Shown: positions 10,803 through 23,655, numbered from the stretch's first letter. The stretch is 64,000 nt of DNA from Tubulanus polymorphus (GCF_964204645.1 NC_134026.1:28538650-28602649), one strand, 5' to 3'. Made by a program: numbers and translations. The notes: generated by a model not told the origin, from the letters alone.

Positions 10803-12937
10803 TGTCGGATGTCTTTCTGCGGTTGTTCCTGTTTTCATTGTGTTTCCAGTTCTTTGGGTAAGATTTCATATATTCATCGATGTACTAGTTATATTAGTTG
10901 TTGAACACCATTTCATTGGTTATTTGCAGCGCACATCGGGTATCAAGACTAACCCATCGTCCCTCCCGACCAACCCATCACCATCATCCCTCCCGACTAA
11001 CCCATCATCCCTCCCGACCAACCCATCCTCCCGCCCGACTAGGCCTTACCCATCATCCCACCAGACCAACCCATCATCCCCCCCGACTAGGCCCAACCCA
11101 TCATCCCGCCCGACCAACCCATCTTCACGCCCGACCGACCCATCATCCCGCCCGACTGTATGATACACCATTGCCTGTAAATGGCCATGCTACAACGAGT
11201 CAACTGTCAAAGTTTTTGGGGCCTTGGGTGAAAAGAGAAAGAGCATACTCCACCCGTAACGAACATTTGGAAGGCGACTCCATGTGTCTGGATAATACGA
11301 CTGATGAAGGGTCTATTTGTTGTAAGGAAAGGCGTCACGTACGCATACCAGGAGCGGCATGCTGTGACCAAGCCCTTTTCAATCCATCAGAATTGAATTG
11401 TTGCAATGGCCAAAATTTGACGAGAAGAACAGGCGTATGGCACGCCTGTTGTGGTGGCAAATCTTACGATGCTCTTCACGAAGCCTGCTGTGAAGAACAG
11501 ATTGTTCCTAAACCAGGCGTCAGTTTTGAATGTTGTGGTTCAGTTCTATACGACATCAATAAAGAATCGTGTTGCGGCAATAGGATTGAGAAGATTCAAA
11601 GCCACCATAGTAAATGTTGTAATGGGAAGTTAATTTACGCTCCAAGGAAGGAATGCTGTGGGTCAGATGTATTCGATAGCCGATACTCTATTTGTTGCAA
11701 CAACGTTATCCATAGAAGGGTAAAATGGAGGTTGTGTTGTGGATCCCAAACATTTGACGTAATGAAAGAAATTTGTTGCCCGAATCAGAATGTTTATACG
11801 GTACATGGTAAAGTGAATGGTCGCTCGTGTTGTGGCTTGAAAACTTATAACGTGCACACGGAGATCTGTTGTGGAAAAACTGTGCTCAATAAAACGCTGC
11901 AGAACTGTTGCGGAGGCAAAACAGGTTACAATAAAGAAAGTCAATTTTGCTGCGGAGCAACTATTCTAGCAAAAACGAATGGTCTCAAGTGTTGTAAAAA
12001 CCGAGCTTACGGTAACGACAAACTATGTTGTACGGATGGAAGCTTAATTTCTAGACGAGAAGGAAAGAATGACGGGTGTTGTGGATCGAGGGCCTACTCC
12101 ACGGAAAATTTCATCTGTTGTGCCGGGACCCTTACTCCTAGAGTTGATGACAAATCTTCTTGTTGTGGGCGTACACCTTTCAACCGCAAAACTGAGTTTT
12201 GCTGTGGTAACGGACACGTGTACAAAAAGAATACATCGAGCATTTCAGACAGTTGTTGTGGTGAGTAAAGAAATATTACTTAGGTGATATCCCATCACCT
12301 CAAAATATCAGCCCTGTATTCCAAATTCTCTTATTAACCAATAGGGAACAAGCCGTTCGACTCAATGGAACGAATTTGTTGTAAGAATGTAGAATCATAC
12401 GTAAGAAAAGAAAGGCACTCCTGTTGCGATTCAGAATACATGAATAGAAGTACCCACACTTGTTGTGGGGTAAAGACACACATGTTACGCAAGAACTTCC
12501 GATGTTGTGGAAATGCATATATACCCTACAATCACGCTTGCTGTAACGAGAATCCAGGAAAAGATGCAGCATCTCGTCGGTAAGTTCAGAAAAATGACGA
12601 CGTTTTGGGAATAGAATGTATTTAGACCTATATGAAAATGATTTTGTATATTATCAGGTGCTGCGGTGATAAAGCGTACAACGAACTGACAAGTATCTGT
12701 TGCGGAGGATGGGTCAGGCATAAAGTCGATTTCAAAAAACATCAAGTTCGATGTTGTGGATTAGAAGCCTACAACAGAGAAACACATATCTGCTGCAATT
12801 ATAAGATTTCGGAACGTAATCGAACCACTGGATGTTGCGGGTTAGCGACATACGATACCGCTTATCAGTCATGTGATCAGTTCGGACGAGTTGGAGACAG
12901 ATTCCAGATTCAAGATTCTATTAAAATGATTGAATAA
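10802..12937 (+). CDS. Galaxin-like secreted di-cysteine repeat protein
   Basis: Joins 10802-10857, 10930-12260, 12345-12579 and 12658-12937 (633 residues, all GT-AG, frame kept). Exon 1 encodes a signal peptide (MSDVFLRLFLFSLCFQFFG). Residues about 22-95 are a His/Pro/Arg low-complexity stretch made by a degenerate in-exon minisatellite. From about residue 137 to near the C-terminus there are 33 CC pairs in a recurring pattern, CCGxxxYxxxxxxCC, the galaxin-type repeat first described in coral skeletal matrix and later in molluscs and other animals. The role is probably an extracellular, disulphide-linked matrix protein; a part in biomineralisation is inference from the family. The start was chosen because an in-frame hydrophobic leader and a consensus GGTAAG donor link it to the long exon. 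Low-complexity alternation could make exon 2's beginning uncertain. Confidence 0.85.
10955..11157 (+). repeat. Coding minisatellite (CCCATCATCCC-CCCGACYA units)
   Basis: About ten degenerate units of roughly 18-24 bp inside exon 2 of the galaxin-like gene, each a variation on CCCATCATCCCKCCCGAC. In the galaxin frame they encode RPTHHPSRLTHHP-type residues; a second frame is also open (NPSSLPTNPSS) up to a TGA at 11161 and is presumed a by-product. Confidence 0.8.
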
Positions 12938-12938
12938 A
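12933..12938 (+). promoter_or_regulatory. AATAAA overlapping the galaxin-like stop codon
   Basis: The stop TAA (12935-12937) is embedded in AATAAA. If used, cleavage 10-30 bases downstream would leave a 3' untranslated region of only a few tens of bases. Confidence 0.45.
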
Positions 12939-12999
12939 TCTTACGTCGTGAACTATCCTCAAAATCCACGCTGTCGTATTTTTTGTTTACCCCGTGCAT

Positions 13000-13135
13000 T
13001 AGCAGCAGACGCCGTCCAGACTGGGAGAGTAGTCCCCGCGCATTAGAAGACACCGTGCGGACTGGGAGAGTAGTCCCCACGCATTGGAAGACACCGCGCA
13101 GAGTGGGAGAGTAGTCCTCACGCATTAGGGGGCAC
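13000..13135. repeat. 41-bp minisatellite, three units
   Basis: Three tandem units, each containing GACTGGGAGAGTAGTCC followed by CGCATTAG or CGCATTGG and a variable GACACCG block, repeat with a period of about 41 bp just downstream of the galaxin-like gene. The third unit is the most diverged. Confidence 0.8.
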
Positions 13136-13649
13136 ATTTTTGCCTCAAATAGTGCAATGGAGGGAGAATTCCTTTATTCTACGTTTTAACCAATGAAATA
13201 ATAAGTTTAGAAAAGAGTTTATTAGTATTCTTTAAACATCTACACGTGTATAGCATGATATAAGGTATTCATTAAATTACCTAATAAGCTTTCATCTAAT
13301 CTTGAAAGCATATAGATAAAACCTTAATCTTCACACTTCATTTTCACAGCATATTTTTGCAAATTTACAAATATCTATATACAAAAACGTTAATAATCAT
13401 TATCTTCGGTAAACCATAAACCAATCGAATTGTACATTTCATGGTAGCAATAAAAATAATTACATGCTAATTTGAATATAATGATATTCAATGTGGTTTT
13501 TGTTACGAAAGGACACCGTTCGACGATTTATGCGCGCGTCCATTATATTCACAACTCAGTTTGATCCGGAAACCATGATAAAGTAACGCAATAGCAACAA
13601 TTTCGATATATACTGCACAACTCCATTTGATTTGATGTTTTTGGTAAAT

Positions 13650-16600
13650 CTACGGAACTGTTGGGAAAGTGGTCGTGTTTATAGTGGGTGTGATTGCTGT
13701 AGAATTGATTGGCTGCGCCCATGACGGATAAGTTCCCAAGTCGAAGAATACGTAACCATACGTGTTAACGGCAAAATTGATAGTAAATACACATATAATA
13801 TTCACGACGGATCCAGCAACAACCTAAATATAGTAAATATATAAACGCTGATTTTATCTTTATTTTTTTGGAAAATATTAAATTATATTCGACTCAAATG
13901 CTTACCATGTCTTTTATGGAGACGTAACCCGAAGCATAGACCATAGCGTTCGGAGGTGTTGCTACGGGTAGCATGAAGGCAAATGATGCAGAAATAGCGG
14001 CCGGCAACATGAGGTATAACGGATTAACTTCTATAATAACAGCCTGAAAAATAAATCAATGATTCAAGTTCAATGGTTTTATTACGAATACAAGTTTTGA
14101 GTTTTTTTTCAATACGTTTCGATTCGTTCGGTCTATTAGAACTTACAAGATCTGCAAGAATGGGCAACATAAGTGTAGCTGTAGCCGTATTACTGAATAA
14201 ATTCGTCACTAAGGCGATAACTATTGTCAAGATGAATATAACAACTGACGGTTCAAGATTCTTCAAACCAGACAAAACCGTTCCCAGCCATTTCGAAAGT
14301 CCAGATGCCTGAAATGTGTTTTGATACATTTACTGAATATTGTGTATACGGCGTGTACATTAACTAGTAGGAGATGATTATCGTGATTATCCATTTATGT
14401 ACCTGAGATACATCAGCGAGTGCAAAACCGCCACCCAACAGTAATATAATATGCCATGGTATTTTACTATTAGCTGTCTCCCAGTCCAGTAGAGGTGGAG
14501 CAGAGGTCTTCGCTTCTAAATACAAAACAGACAAATGCGAGTGTGAATGCTCAATTTTTCAGTTCGATGGATTATTCATCAATTGACTAAAACAGGACAT
14601 AGGACATAGGGCATACAACGTTATGTCTTGGAGTAATCAATTGACAAATGATTACTCCAAGGTTATATACACAGAAATGTACAATCAATGATCAAAATGA
14701 CAGACTTACTGCAAGACGGAAGTTTAGATGGAAACATGAAAAGGACGACTGTAATGAAAATGCCGGCAGACGCGTCTGTTACGTATCTATAGAAAAATAC
14801 AAACTTCTCATTCAATCATTTAATCATTATCAGTATAGATGAGTTGTTTCTATATGTATATCGACTTTTACCCTTTGGGGAATAAAACTGCCCAGCCAGG
14901 AATGAATTCAGGTTCTCTCGTCAACCATAATAATGCCAGTAGAATGAATATTACCAAACAACTAATTTCCGGCCACCTAAAGATGAATTGATGCATTATT
15001 TCTTATTGTTTAGTTGTTTCTTATTGATTATTCAGGTTTCTAATTCGATTTACCGTACTTCATCGGACCCAAAGCTTTGTAGGCATCTCGCATTATTTTC
15101 TTCACCGATGAATCCTCTGCATCACCCTTTCCACAAAAGGTTCTGAAAAGTAAATAATTTAACTGGCGTTTGACTTCGGTGACCTCAAAACACAAGTGAC
15201 CATGATCCACACTTTATACATACCTCGCAAATCCCATATAGAAACATTGCAACCACAACCAACATAGTAACATATTGATGATTGATAATGGCAGAGCTAG
15301 GACAATCCACGTAGTGAAACTTATTCCATTTTCACCCGGAAATAATCTAACGAACGAAGAAACGGTATCATCTTAGACTAGAAAAGTACCAAGAGCCAAA
15401 AACAATGATTTCTACTTACAAATCCAGAATTCCCTTGAGGACCAGATTTGGTGGCGTTCCCGTTAAAGTGGCGATTCCTCCGGTGTTCGCTGCAAACGCG
15501 ATACTCAATAACATCGCCTTGCACAGGTTTTTGAATTCGGGGTCAGCATCGGCGAACAGCGGTAGTAACGGCGATCCCTCGGTAGGTTCACTAAATGAAA
15601 ATAACCAAACCAAAATAACGACTGAAAGCTTTTCTGCTTCATTTCCAAATTTTCATTTGCAACGAAATGTACCTATCATCTGCGGGCGAATGGCATTTTT
15701 CATCATCCTGCTGCTTAAACTTACTGTTAGAGTGCGATACGGATAAAAGGGTTATTTCAGTTTCATTACGCGCCACATCTGCTGAAAAAGGTTCTTTAGA
15801 ACATGTTTTATAAGAACATTGAATCGATCACTCATAGATCTAATGAATGACAGATATTGATGAAAGGAGGAAAATTCATTGCATAAATTTCAGTAAGTTC
15901 TCAAATCAATAGATGTTTATTTACCATCCTGGTGATCAATTGAAGACTTTCGACCATTTTTACTCTTTGAATGTTTCATTTGTTCTAGTACTGCAATAAC
16001 TATTGACACCATCATCGGTGTAGTTGCGGTATTACTGATCCACATTGATAAAAACCAAGTTGGAATCATAAAACCTAACATCAACCTATTAATTAGATAT
16101 GATATACGTGTATATAGTAAACGTATGAGCTTTCGCTACTAGTGTTAGATATCTTCATCGATAAAATGAGTGATATAGATTCAGTAAATGCATATCAGGA
16201 GGGTTTATTTCAACAGAATCACCAATACGATCGTTGAACGAGACTTTTCTCTATAGACGTTTTATGAATTGTATATCTATAAGAAACGATCGGCCAACAA
16301 CTCACCACTTCGGTTTTGTACCAAATATCATCAGTACTCGAAGGGCAATTCGTTTGTGCAGGTTCCATTTTTCGACAGCGACAGCTACCATCAAACCTCC
16401 CATAAACAACAAACAAGTATCCTAAAATCAAATACAATTATTCTATGATGTTCTGGTTTAGATCATTATTTACTTAATATGATCGAGGACTAGTATTTTG
16501 TGTGACGGATTAGGTATTCTATAGTCTGTCGAGTTTTTTTTCGATGCAGTAGATGTACTTTTTATGAAATTAATAGTCAAATTGCAGTCCTAGATTTTAG

Positions 16601-17576
16601 AGACCTCGCTAATAGTATTTTTTCAATCTGTAACAATCAGTGACAAGTACATTACCTTCATATAGTTTGGACATATATCCTTTGATTTCATTAGTCCCAG
16701 GGTTGGACATAGAAATACTGGAATCAAGGCAGTAACTCCTAGTGGTAGGGCTTCCGTCACCCAGTACACGGCCATCAACAACATCAAATAAGCACATTTT
16801 GACACCTAATAAATTCGAATTATAATCCATTTTATATAAGGATTAAACCATATTTGAATGTTCCTTTCCTTCTTCCATATAGACTTACGACTGGCCCTTA
16901 CATCAAAGTGTGTCCTCAGAATCTTTGGAAAGGTCAATAAAGGAAAGTTTCTGTCGCACGGGATAAGAATGCAAATAACTACTATCAAAACGATGTAACA
17001 GATAAACCAGACTCTCAACCGTATAATTTCGTATAATAACAGCCGTAAGTCGGTATAACACTCTATATTTATAAAGACCCTGGGAATTACGATCGACATG
17101 TAGAAAAAGAAGTAAGAGGAGACCTACGCATCACTATCACAGGCTGAATACAACTTCAGACTATATAACTGAAAACAATGCTTCTACAACGGAATTAAAG
17201 ATTTTATTACGACAAAGTCATAATTTTCTCTATGCACGCACGACAGAGCACTAAATCTCATTTCATGGGATAAGTATGAATCAGTCGCCAGAATGAATTG
17301 TCAAGAGTTATTGGCGTATCTTTCGACAGTTCGCATGTTTATTATGCTGAGCGTCATGACGGAAACCCATAACTAATTACGGAAAATAAAATCTTATAAA
17401 AATTGATCATTTGAATGATATTTGGTAAGAGATATTCAAACATGCAATCCCCACGAAAGTCGGAGGGTCATACGTACCGAAGACGGTTGCAATATCGGAA
17501 TCGGAAGCAATAGCAGAGGTGCCAAGATTAACACGTATAATTTCCACCAATTGAAAATCCGCTTAACGAGAATCAT
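13650..17576 (-). CDS. SLC13-type Na+/dicarboxylate cotransporter, copy 1
   Basis: Fourteen exons, in genomic order 13650-13823, 13906-14043, 14147-14308, 14403-14515, 14710-14786, 14872-14976, 15059-15142, 15224-15346, 15420-15590, 15673-15781, 15925-16085, 16306-16421, 16656-16805, 17478-17576; 593 residues, frame kept throughout. The two SNT motifs that form the sodium and carboxylate sites of this family are at residues 139-141 (WISNTATT) and 475-477 (FSNTATAT); LPVATPPNA near the C-terminus is the family signature. It should be a multipass plasma-membrane symporter for succinate/citrate-like substrates; exact substrate cannot be read. The ATG follows a TTCCGCAG acceptor by 14 bases, so a noncoding first exon exists upstream. 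The loop exon 15673-15781 begins at a CAGCAG tandem acceptor. Head-to-head with copy 2. Confidence 0.93.
14627..14661. repeat. Perfect 13-bp inverted repeat in an SLC13 intron
   Basis: CTTGGAGTAATCA (14627-14639) and TGATTACTCCAAG (14649-14661) separated by nine bases. It could fold in the plus-strand RNA or the antisense pre-mRNA; it may simply be a small mobile-element scar. Confidence 0.7.
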
Positions 17577-19822
17577 CTTCCTTCCCACTGCGGAATAAAT
17601 AAACTTATATATAATGTAGATATGCTAAAAAATCAGATATAATCGAATGCACGAAAATCCACGTTTCAGATCACATGTATATATATACATGTAACTCCTG
17701 GCCGCTGAAGACTACGAATGCGATGGATGGCCTTGATCTCTTTGTGATAGTTCATACAAAAAGTAGAACACCGAAATAAAGGCCTCTTACTGTTTACTAG
17801 GTTGACTATGATGCAAAAGTGACGGATAAAAAGTAAATAGAGCCTCCGCTCATCGCCTGATATTCCGAAGTCATATAAAAATAGGTCATAGCCAGCAGGT
17901 GTTTGCGACGTGGGATTCGCATAATTTTTATACGACGGAAAGTTCGGAACCTTGGTTTTACGTATGATAATATTTTGCTTAGGATGAGTAACATAATTAA
18001 CCCACATCATCATAGAATACTTACCGAGACCTGGATACAAACGTTAATGTAATAGTAGAAAACGGCTGAAGATCTTTGCAATCATGTATGTCCTTGGGCC
18101 GAAATTCTAAATTGTTGTCAACTATCGCAGTCACCATTTTAAAACTGTATTTTCTATGTCATATATTATAAGATAAAAGCTTATCAGCGACCGATTGACA
18201 ATTCACAACAGATAAACCTAATTCAATTGTAATATTTTCAAGAAAATGTTGAGCCAAATAACATGAAATAAATGACTAGTATTTATATTAGATATTCGTA
18301 GAATATCTGTATATGATATAATATTCATTATGCTAAAAATCTGTTACTTCACGACAAATCATTATAAAACGATAATGAATAAATCATATATTCAAAACAA
18401 GAACGTTTTTACTTGCTAATTATTGTTCTTTCATTATAAATGTCCCATATTTGGCACTGACGGACGTACATTGTTTGTTAATTCGGTTAGAAATCCAGTC
18501 ACATAGAAGGTAAATGGTGGCATCTATAATGTAAGATAATGTTAAGAAGTTAAATTCTTTGATATTCTTGGATTAACGACTCAAAATTCCTGACACTTTC
18601 AACAGGTAACCACCATATATTCTGTTGAACATGGACTCCATTTTTATTCCATGTGCGAATACTACTGATTCGTTTCAGCATATTTTTCTGAAAGGTTCAG
18701 TAGCTGTAAACATGCAGATATATATTTAGATATTTTTGCAGTGGTATATTGCTATTTCTGATATTGATTCATTGAGATATCAATTCCTGATGTTGAAATA
18801 AAACATCTGCACGTATATAAACATATGTCTATTCCGTGTGCTGTGTTCATACTTTCATTATGCATATATTCTCATTGATCGTATATATAACAAATCATGG
18901 CCCAAATCATGAATTCCGTATTTCATGAAATGTTGTAACTATGAATTATTATGCCAATTCGTTACGTAAAGATTGGACACAGCAGCACAAATAATAATGA
19001 ATTATTTGATGATGACGACGATGATGGTGAAGATAAATCATTGCACTTATGGAGCAAAGAATGGTGAGATATTACGAGACCGTAGATCCAGTTTCTTAGA
19101 CGAACCCTCTCCGTCTATTTTGGTTAAAACGTTTCAAGAATGTGAGCAAATTTGAGATACAAGTTGAGATACATTAAAACAACAATAACGATTTTTCTTG
19201 TTATCAGCCGCGATTTGATAGCAAACAATCGTTTCATTTTGATATCAATCAAGGGGCGAAGATAGTCTAATTACTTTTCTAAGGAAAGTGTTTACAGATA
19301 AGACACACTCGAAAGTGTAGATACTTCTTTCAGATATACTTCTTTTACAGCCCAGACATCGATAGGATTTTAGAAAATTCTACTACAACCTTTTGTTTTT
19401 GTTCTTACTATGACCTTCATAGATAGCTGGAATTTGAACTGTCAAGAGATTTAACGTATTTCACGTTAAACGGGTCAATGATAATCAAGTATCTCAATGC
19501 CTATCTAAATCAAAATATGGACGTATGAAATTCAGTTTTGTCTTTGTGAATATATTCCGAGTATTCAGGTAAGAATCCCTTTGTTTCATTGGAACAAATT
19601 ACCATGACATTTCCTAGACCATATTATGGAGAAACGGTAAAGATTCAATAGTATTATGACAGAAGTAATTAAAGGACTAAGGCATTTTCGAAAAATCACC
19701 TTAAGTTCACCACGAAATCCCCCCCCCCCCAACTGATATAGTTTGTTAGGTTTCATGAAATATATCGTTCTCAGCTTCTATCCAAATGTTGTAGTTCTAT
19801 TTCATTTTCATTTTATCACAGG
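17577..19822. promoter_or_regulatory. Shared upstream region of the divergent SLC13 pair
   Basis: This 2.25-kb interval separates two divergent start codons, so it must hold both promoters and at least one noncoding exon for each gene, because each ATG sits only 2-14 bases after a splice acceptor. I see no TATA box or conserved motif that I can place with confidence. A C-run lies near 19720-19730. Open frames of up to 124 codons at 17666-18040 (minus) have no recognisable content. Confidence 0.45.
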
Positions 19823-20183
19823 ATGCGACAAGAACTGAAGTTTGTTTTAATTTGGTGGCGATATCTTGTGTTACTTGTGACTCCTATAGTTTTACTACCA
19901 CTGCCAATTTTTCTTAATTCCTCGGTAAGTAAGAAATGTAGCCGTAAGTTATAATGGGCCTTTGTGCGCGATGGGAATTTTCGAAACATTCACAGGGGCT
20001 AGAAAACGGTGCTGTCTTTTTAGAAAGATAAATATCGTACTCGATGTTCTATTAAGAATAGAATTATCTCAAATAACAACATGATAATTTACATTATCTC
20101 ATTGCAGTCTAGCGGCCCACCAGAAGTGATTATGTTTTTAATGTTTGTTTTCGTAACTGTTAAAAAATTTGATACATTTTTAT

Positions 20184-20251
<68 letters not shown>

Positions 20252-23200
20252 TTAATCTAAGGGTGAAGTACAATCAGATCTCGGGGAATTTTAAGAGTCA
20301 ATCCAAAGGACTAACCACTAAGAATTTGAAGGAAGTCTACTGATTTTAATTCGCCATTCGCAAATAACCCGTCAATGTACTAGTGAAATCTTTTTCATTC
20401 CGATTTATCAACACCAAATCTACACTCTTAACATACGGCGCAACCATTATTCTACGATTTCAGGAGTCAAGATGCGCGTACATGATGATTCTGATGGCTA
20501 TTTATTGGGTGACAGAAGCTCTTCCTCTCGGTGTTACTGCACTCATACCTGTCGTACTCGCACCTGCACTAGGAATAATGCAGTCGAAGATAATTTGCCC
20601 GTATTATTTCAAGGTAAATATTTGCGAGGAAATCCATCTGGCCATGAAATAAATGGCTATGACCTTTTATCCGAGTCGCAAGGACATGCAAATCTTCAGC
20701 GAGATATTCCGGGGTATCATTTCAAAAATTAGGGGAGCTCGTAATGGATAATTCAATAGATGCATGATAGGTGATACCCATGCCATGTTTCAACGTGCAA
20801 ATTCGAGGTTCTTTCACGTCTGTGTGCCGTGGCCCAGTGGACGGCAAGCCGAACTGAGCGAGCGAACCAACCAACATACATCGACGCGAATATGCGCATG
20901 GATCAACTGGCATTTTTCGAATAAGTTCACCTTTATGTGTCCTTACATTTACTGATTCTACACAAGGTTTACACCATTCTGAACTACTGAATGTTTTAAT
21001 GCATGTGTTCTGATTTGCGTAACAATACCTAATTCCCCGGAAAACGTCACTAACAAGTGACTGATGAAACCTATGTAAGGATCCTTAGCGCTTTGTTCGT
21101 AAGCCTACTCACTATCTTACATTTTAGTCAGTTAATATGTTGTTTATCGGTGGCCTGATAATGGCGGTTTGCATAGAGAAATGGAAGTTGCACAAACGGA
21201 TTGCATTGAGGGTGTTACTTCTGGTCGGTACCTCGGCGAGATGGTAAGCTCGAATAATTTGATTGATATGATTGTATAAGCCTAATTATGAAATGAATCC
21301 ATTGTTGAGTTGAGGTGAGTTGAGTGTTTGTGCATTTTGTTTTCGTTAAGGTTGATGTTAGGTTTCATGTTACCGACTTGGTTTTTATCTATGTGGATAA
21401 GCAATACTGCAACTACAGCCATGATGTCCCCGATGGCCTATGCCGTACTCGAACAAATGCAAAAAACGAAACTGCAACTTGCAACGAAGAGAAAACCCTG
21501 TAGTAGCATCAAAGGTGATCTAAAAATGAAACATTTCAATTAAACTGCATCGCTGACTTCAAATCCAAAATGTCACGATAGATGCGAAAAAAAGAAAAAT
21601 AATATCCTTCATCGAAGTCTTCAAGCCTCTTTCATGACGTTTATACTTCCCTTTTGCAGAAACAGATATCGATGTATGTGATGATGATAAAAATCCCACT
21701 GAAAGAGCGTACGTGCACAAACACTTCGAAATATATATTCATTCATAATCGTTAGTAATGAATCGATGTATTTTCAGTAAAAACGAATCGGATGAGCCTC
21801 CATCAGATTTCGATCAGGTTGATATGAATGACATCAAAGACCCAGAAATGGAACGACTTTACAAATCTATGTTACTGTCGATCGCATACGCTGCGAATAC
21901 TGGTGGTATAGCAACATTAACTGGAACTGGTCCGAATCTTGTTTTGAAAGGACAGTTAGACCAGTAAGTTCTATCGTCAAGGGGTTATACAAATCAAAAT
22001 TCGCGGAATTTGTTGTTTTGCAAATCATTATATTTTTTTCAGATTATTTGACGGCGATTCCGGGATAACATTCGCTTCATGGATGGCTTTCTGTTTACCC
22101 ATCTCGGTTCTCATGTTTACGTTTTGTTGGTTGTGGCTTCAGGTTTTGTTTATGGGATTCAAACGGTAGGATGGTCTGATTGATAAGTTGATTATAACTT
22201 TTTTTCATATCAAAAGTTGAGTATGATATTAATGTAAAAGAGATTATTGACGTAATGTTTATATATATCCAGTACCTTCACAGGTTTCTGTGACCCCAGA
22301 CATTCGGACCCAGCAGTCCATGGCATTGTACAAAGAGAATACGATGAACTCGGTTCAATGACGTAAGTAAACGACAGCATAAAATACTTAAAAGAAGTTA
22401 TCGATAGATTCGTATGAGACTTTATGAATCAATGTATTTCTGTACCATTTTAGGTGGCCTCAAATTGCAAGTTTGGCAATGTTCACATTTCTAGCGATTT
22501 TGTGGTTCACGCGAAGTCCAGAATTCTACACTGGATGGGGAGATATGTTTCCGGAAGGGTCTGTATGAAATAATCTAATAAATTAGAACCCAATTCAATA
22601 TCATTACGCCCATTTCTTACGGATATCGTTCTATTTTGCATTTGTAGTTACGTTGATGACGCAACTGCAGCTATTTTTGTAGCTGTGTTACTGTTCTGCG
22701 TACCGGCATTTCTTCCATGCACCAGTGAGTACAGTTTCATAATCAAATTCATTATCGGCTTCATCGGAGGTAACTGATTAAACAATGAATCGCAACGCAT
22801 TCCATCTGTTTTCAGAAGGTAAAGGTTCATCTCCACCACAACCATTGTTAGACTGGGAAACTGTATCTCTACGATTACCTTGGGATATAGTTCTACTACT
22901 GGGTGGAGGTTTTGCCTTAGCAGCAGCATCACAGGTACGTCAAAGATCAAAATTGAGCATTGCGCATTTCTCAATGAAAATATACTTAATCAAAAGTAGT
23001 AACAACTTTGTCTTGTTCTGTACAGAAATCGGGATTATCAGAATTGATAGGAAGAAGATTATCAGGACTAGGTGCTCTCCCACCTTGGTTTATCGTATTA
23101 GTCATATGTGCTTTAATTGCAACATTAACTGAAATCACCAGTAATACAGCAACTGCCACTCTAATGATGCCAATACTTTCCGATCTGGTACGTTCTGATA

Positions 23201-23655
23201 TTTCTAGTACCGGGTATGTCAACGATGATGAACATTTGCACAATTGATGGACACGTTTCAATCATTGTATTTTAGGCAATATTTGTGAATGTGCATCCTA
23301 TCTATCTAATGTTTCCTGCAGCCGTTTCGGCTTCATTTGCCTTCATGTTACCCGTTGCTACACCACCAAACGCGATTGTCTTTTCGTCGGGACATCTACG
23401 GATCAAAGATATGGTCTGTTAATATCGTATCTTTTCAAATCATCGGTTTAGTCGCGGTAGATATATGAATGTCTTTATACGCTTTCATTTCAGGCCAAAG
23501 CCGGATTTTTAATGAATCTAGCAGCAATTATATGTGTGACACTGGCTGTTAACACGTGGGGATATCAGTATTTCGATTTAGGCACATTACCGCCATGGAT
23601 GCTGAAAAATGTAACTGAAGTAAGCTCAACAGTAACAACTTCAACAACGATTTAA
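19823..23655 (+). CDS. SLC13-type Na+/dicarboxylate cotransporter, copy 2
   Basis: Fourteen exons: 19823-19924, 20464-20613, 21128-21243, 21351-21514, 21660-21708, 21778-21963, 22043-22165, 22273-22362, 22454-22558, 22648-22724, 22816-22934, 23026-23187, 23276-23413, 23494-23655; 580 residues. SNT motifs at residues 140-142 and 466-468, LPVATPPNA retained, and a Ser/Thr-rich tail with an NVT glycosylation site. Eight of 14 exons have exactly the same length as in copy 1 (150, 116, 123, 105, 77, 162, 138 and matched phases elsewhere); the main difference is a shorter cytoplasmic-loop exon (49 versus 109 bases). Donors at 22559 and 23414 are GTCTGT, weaker than consensus, but the frame and the paralogue demand them. 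AATAAA at 23768-23773 lies 113 bases after the stop. Substrate is not deducible. Confidence 0.93.
20188..20250. repeat. (TA)n microsatellite in SLC13 copy 2 intron 1
   Basis: About 30 TA units in the 539-bp first coding intron of the plus-strand SLC13 gene. Confidence 0.9.

Noticed and set aside
10840-11163. Alternative frame reading NPSSLPTNPSS through the galaxin minisatellite
   Set aside because: It stops at 11161 and does not join the di-cysteine domain, while the RPTHHP frame is continuous with both the signal peptide exon and the galaxin repeats.
20820-20905. A-box-like sequence (GTGGCCCAGTGGACGG) suggesting a tRNA or SINE in SLC13 copy 2 intron 2
   Set aside because: No B-box at the right distance and no repeat partner in the window; too weak to list.
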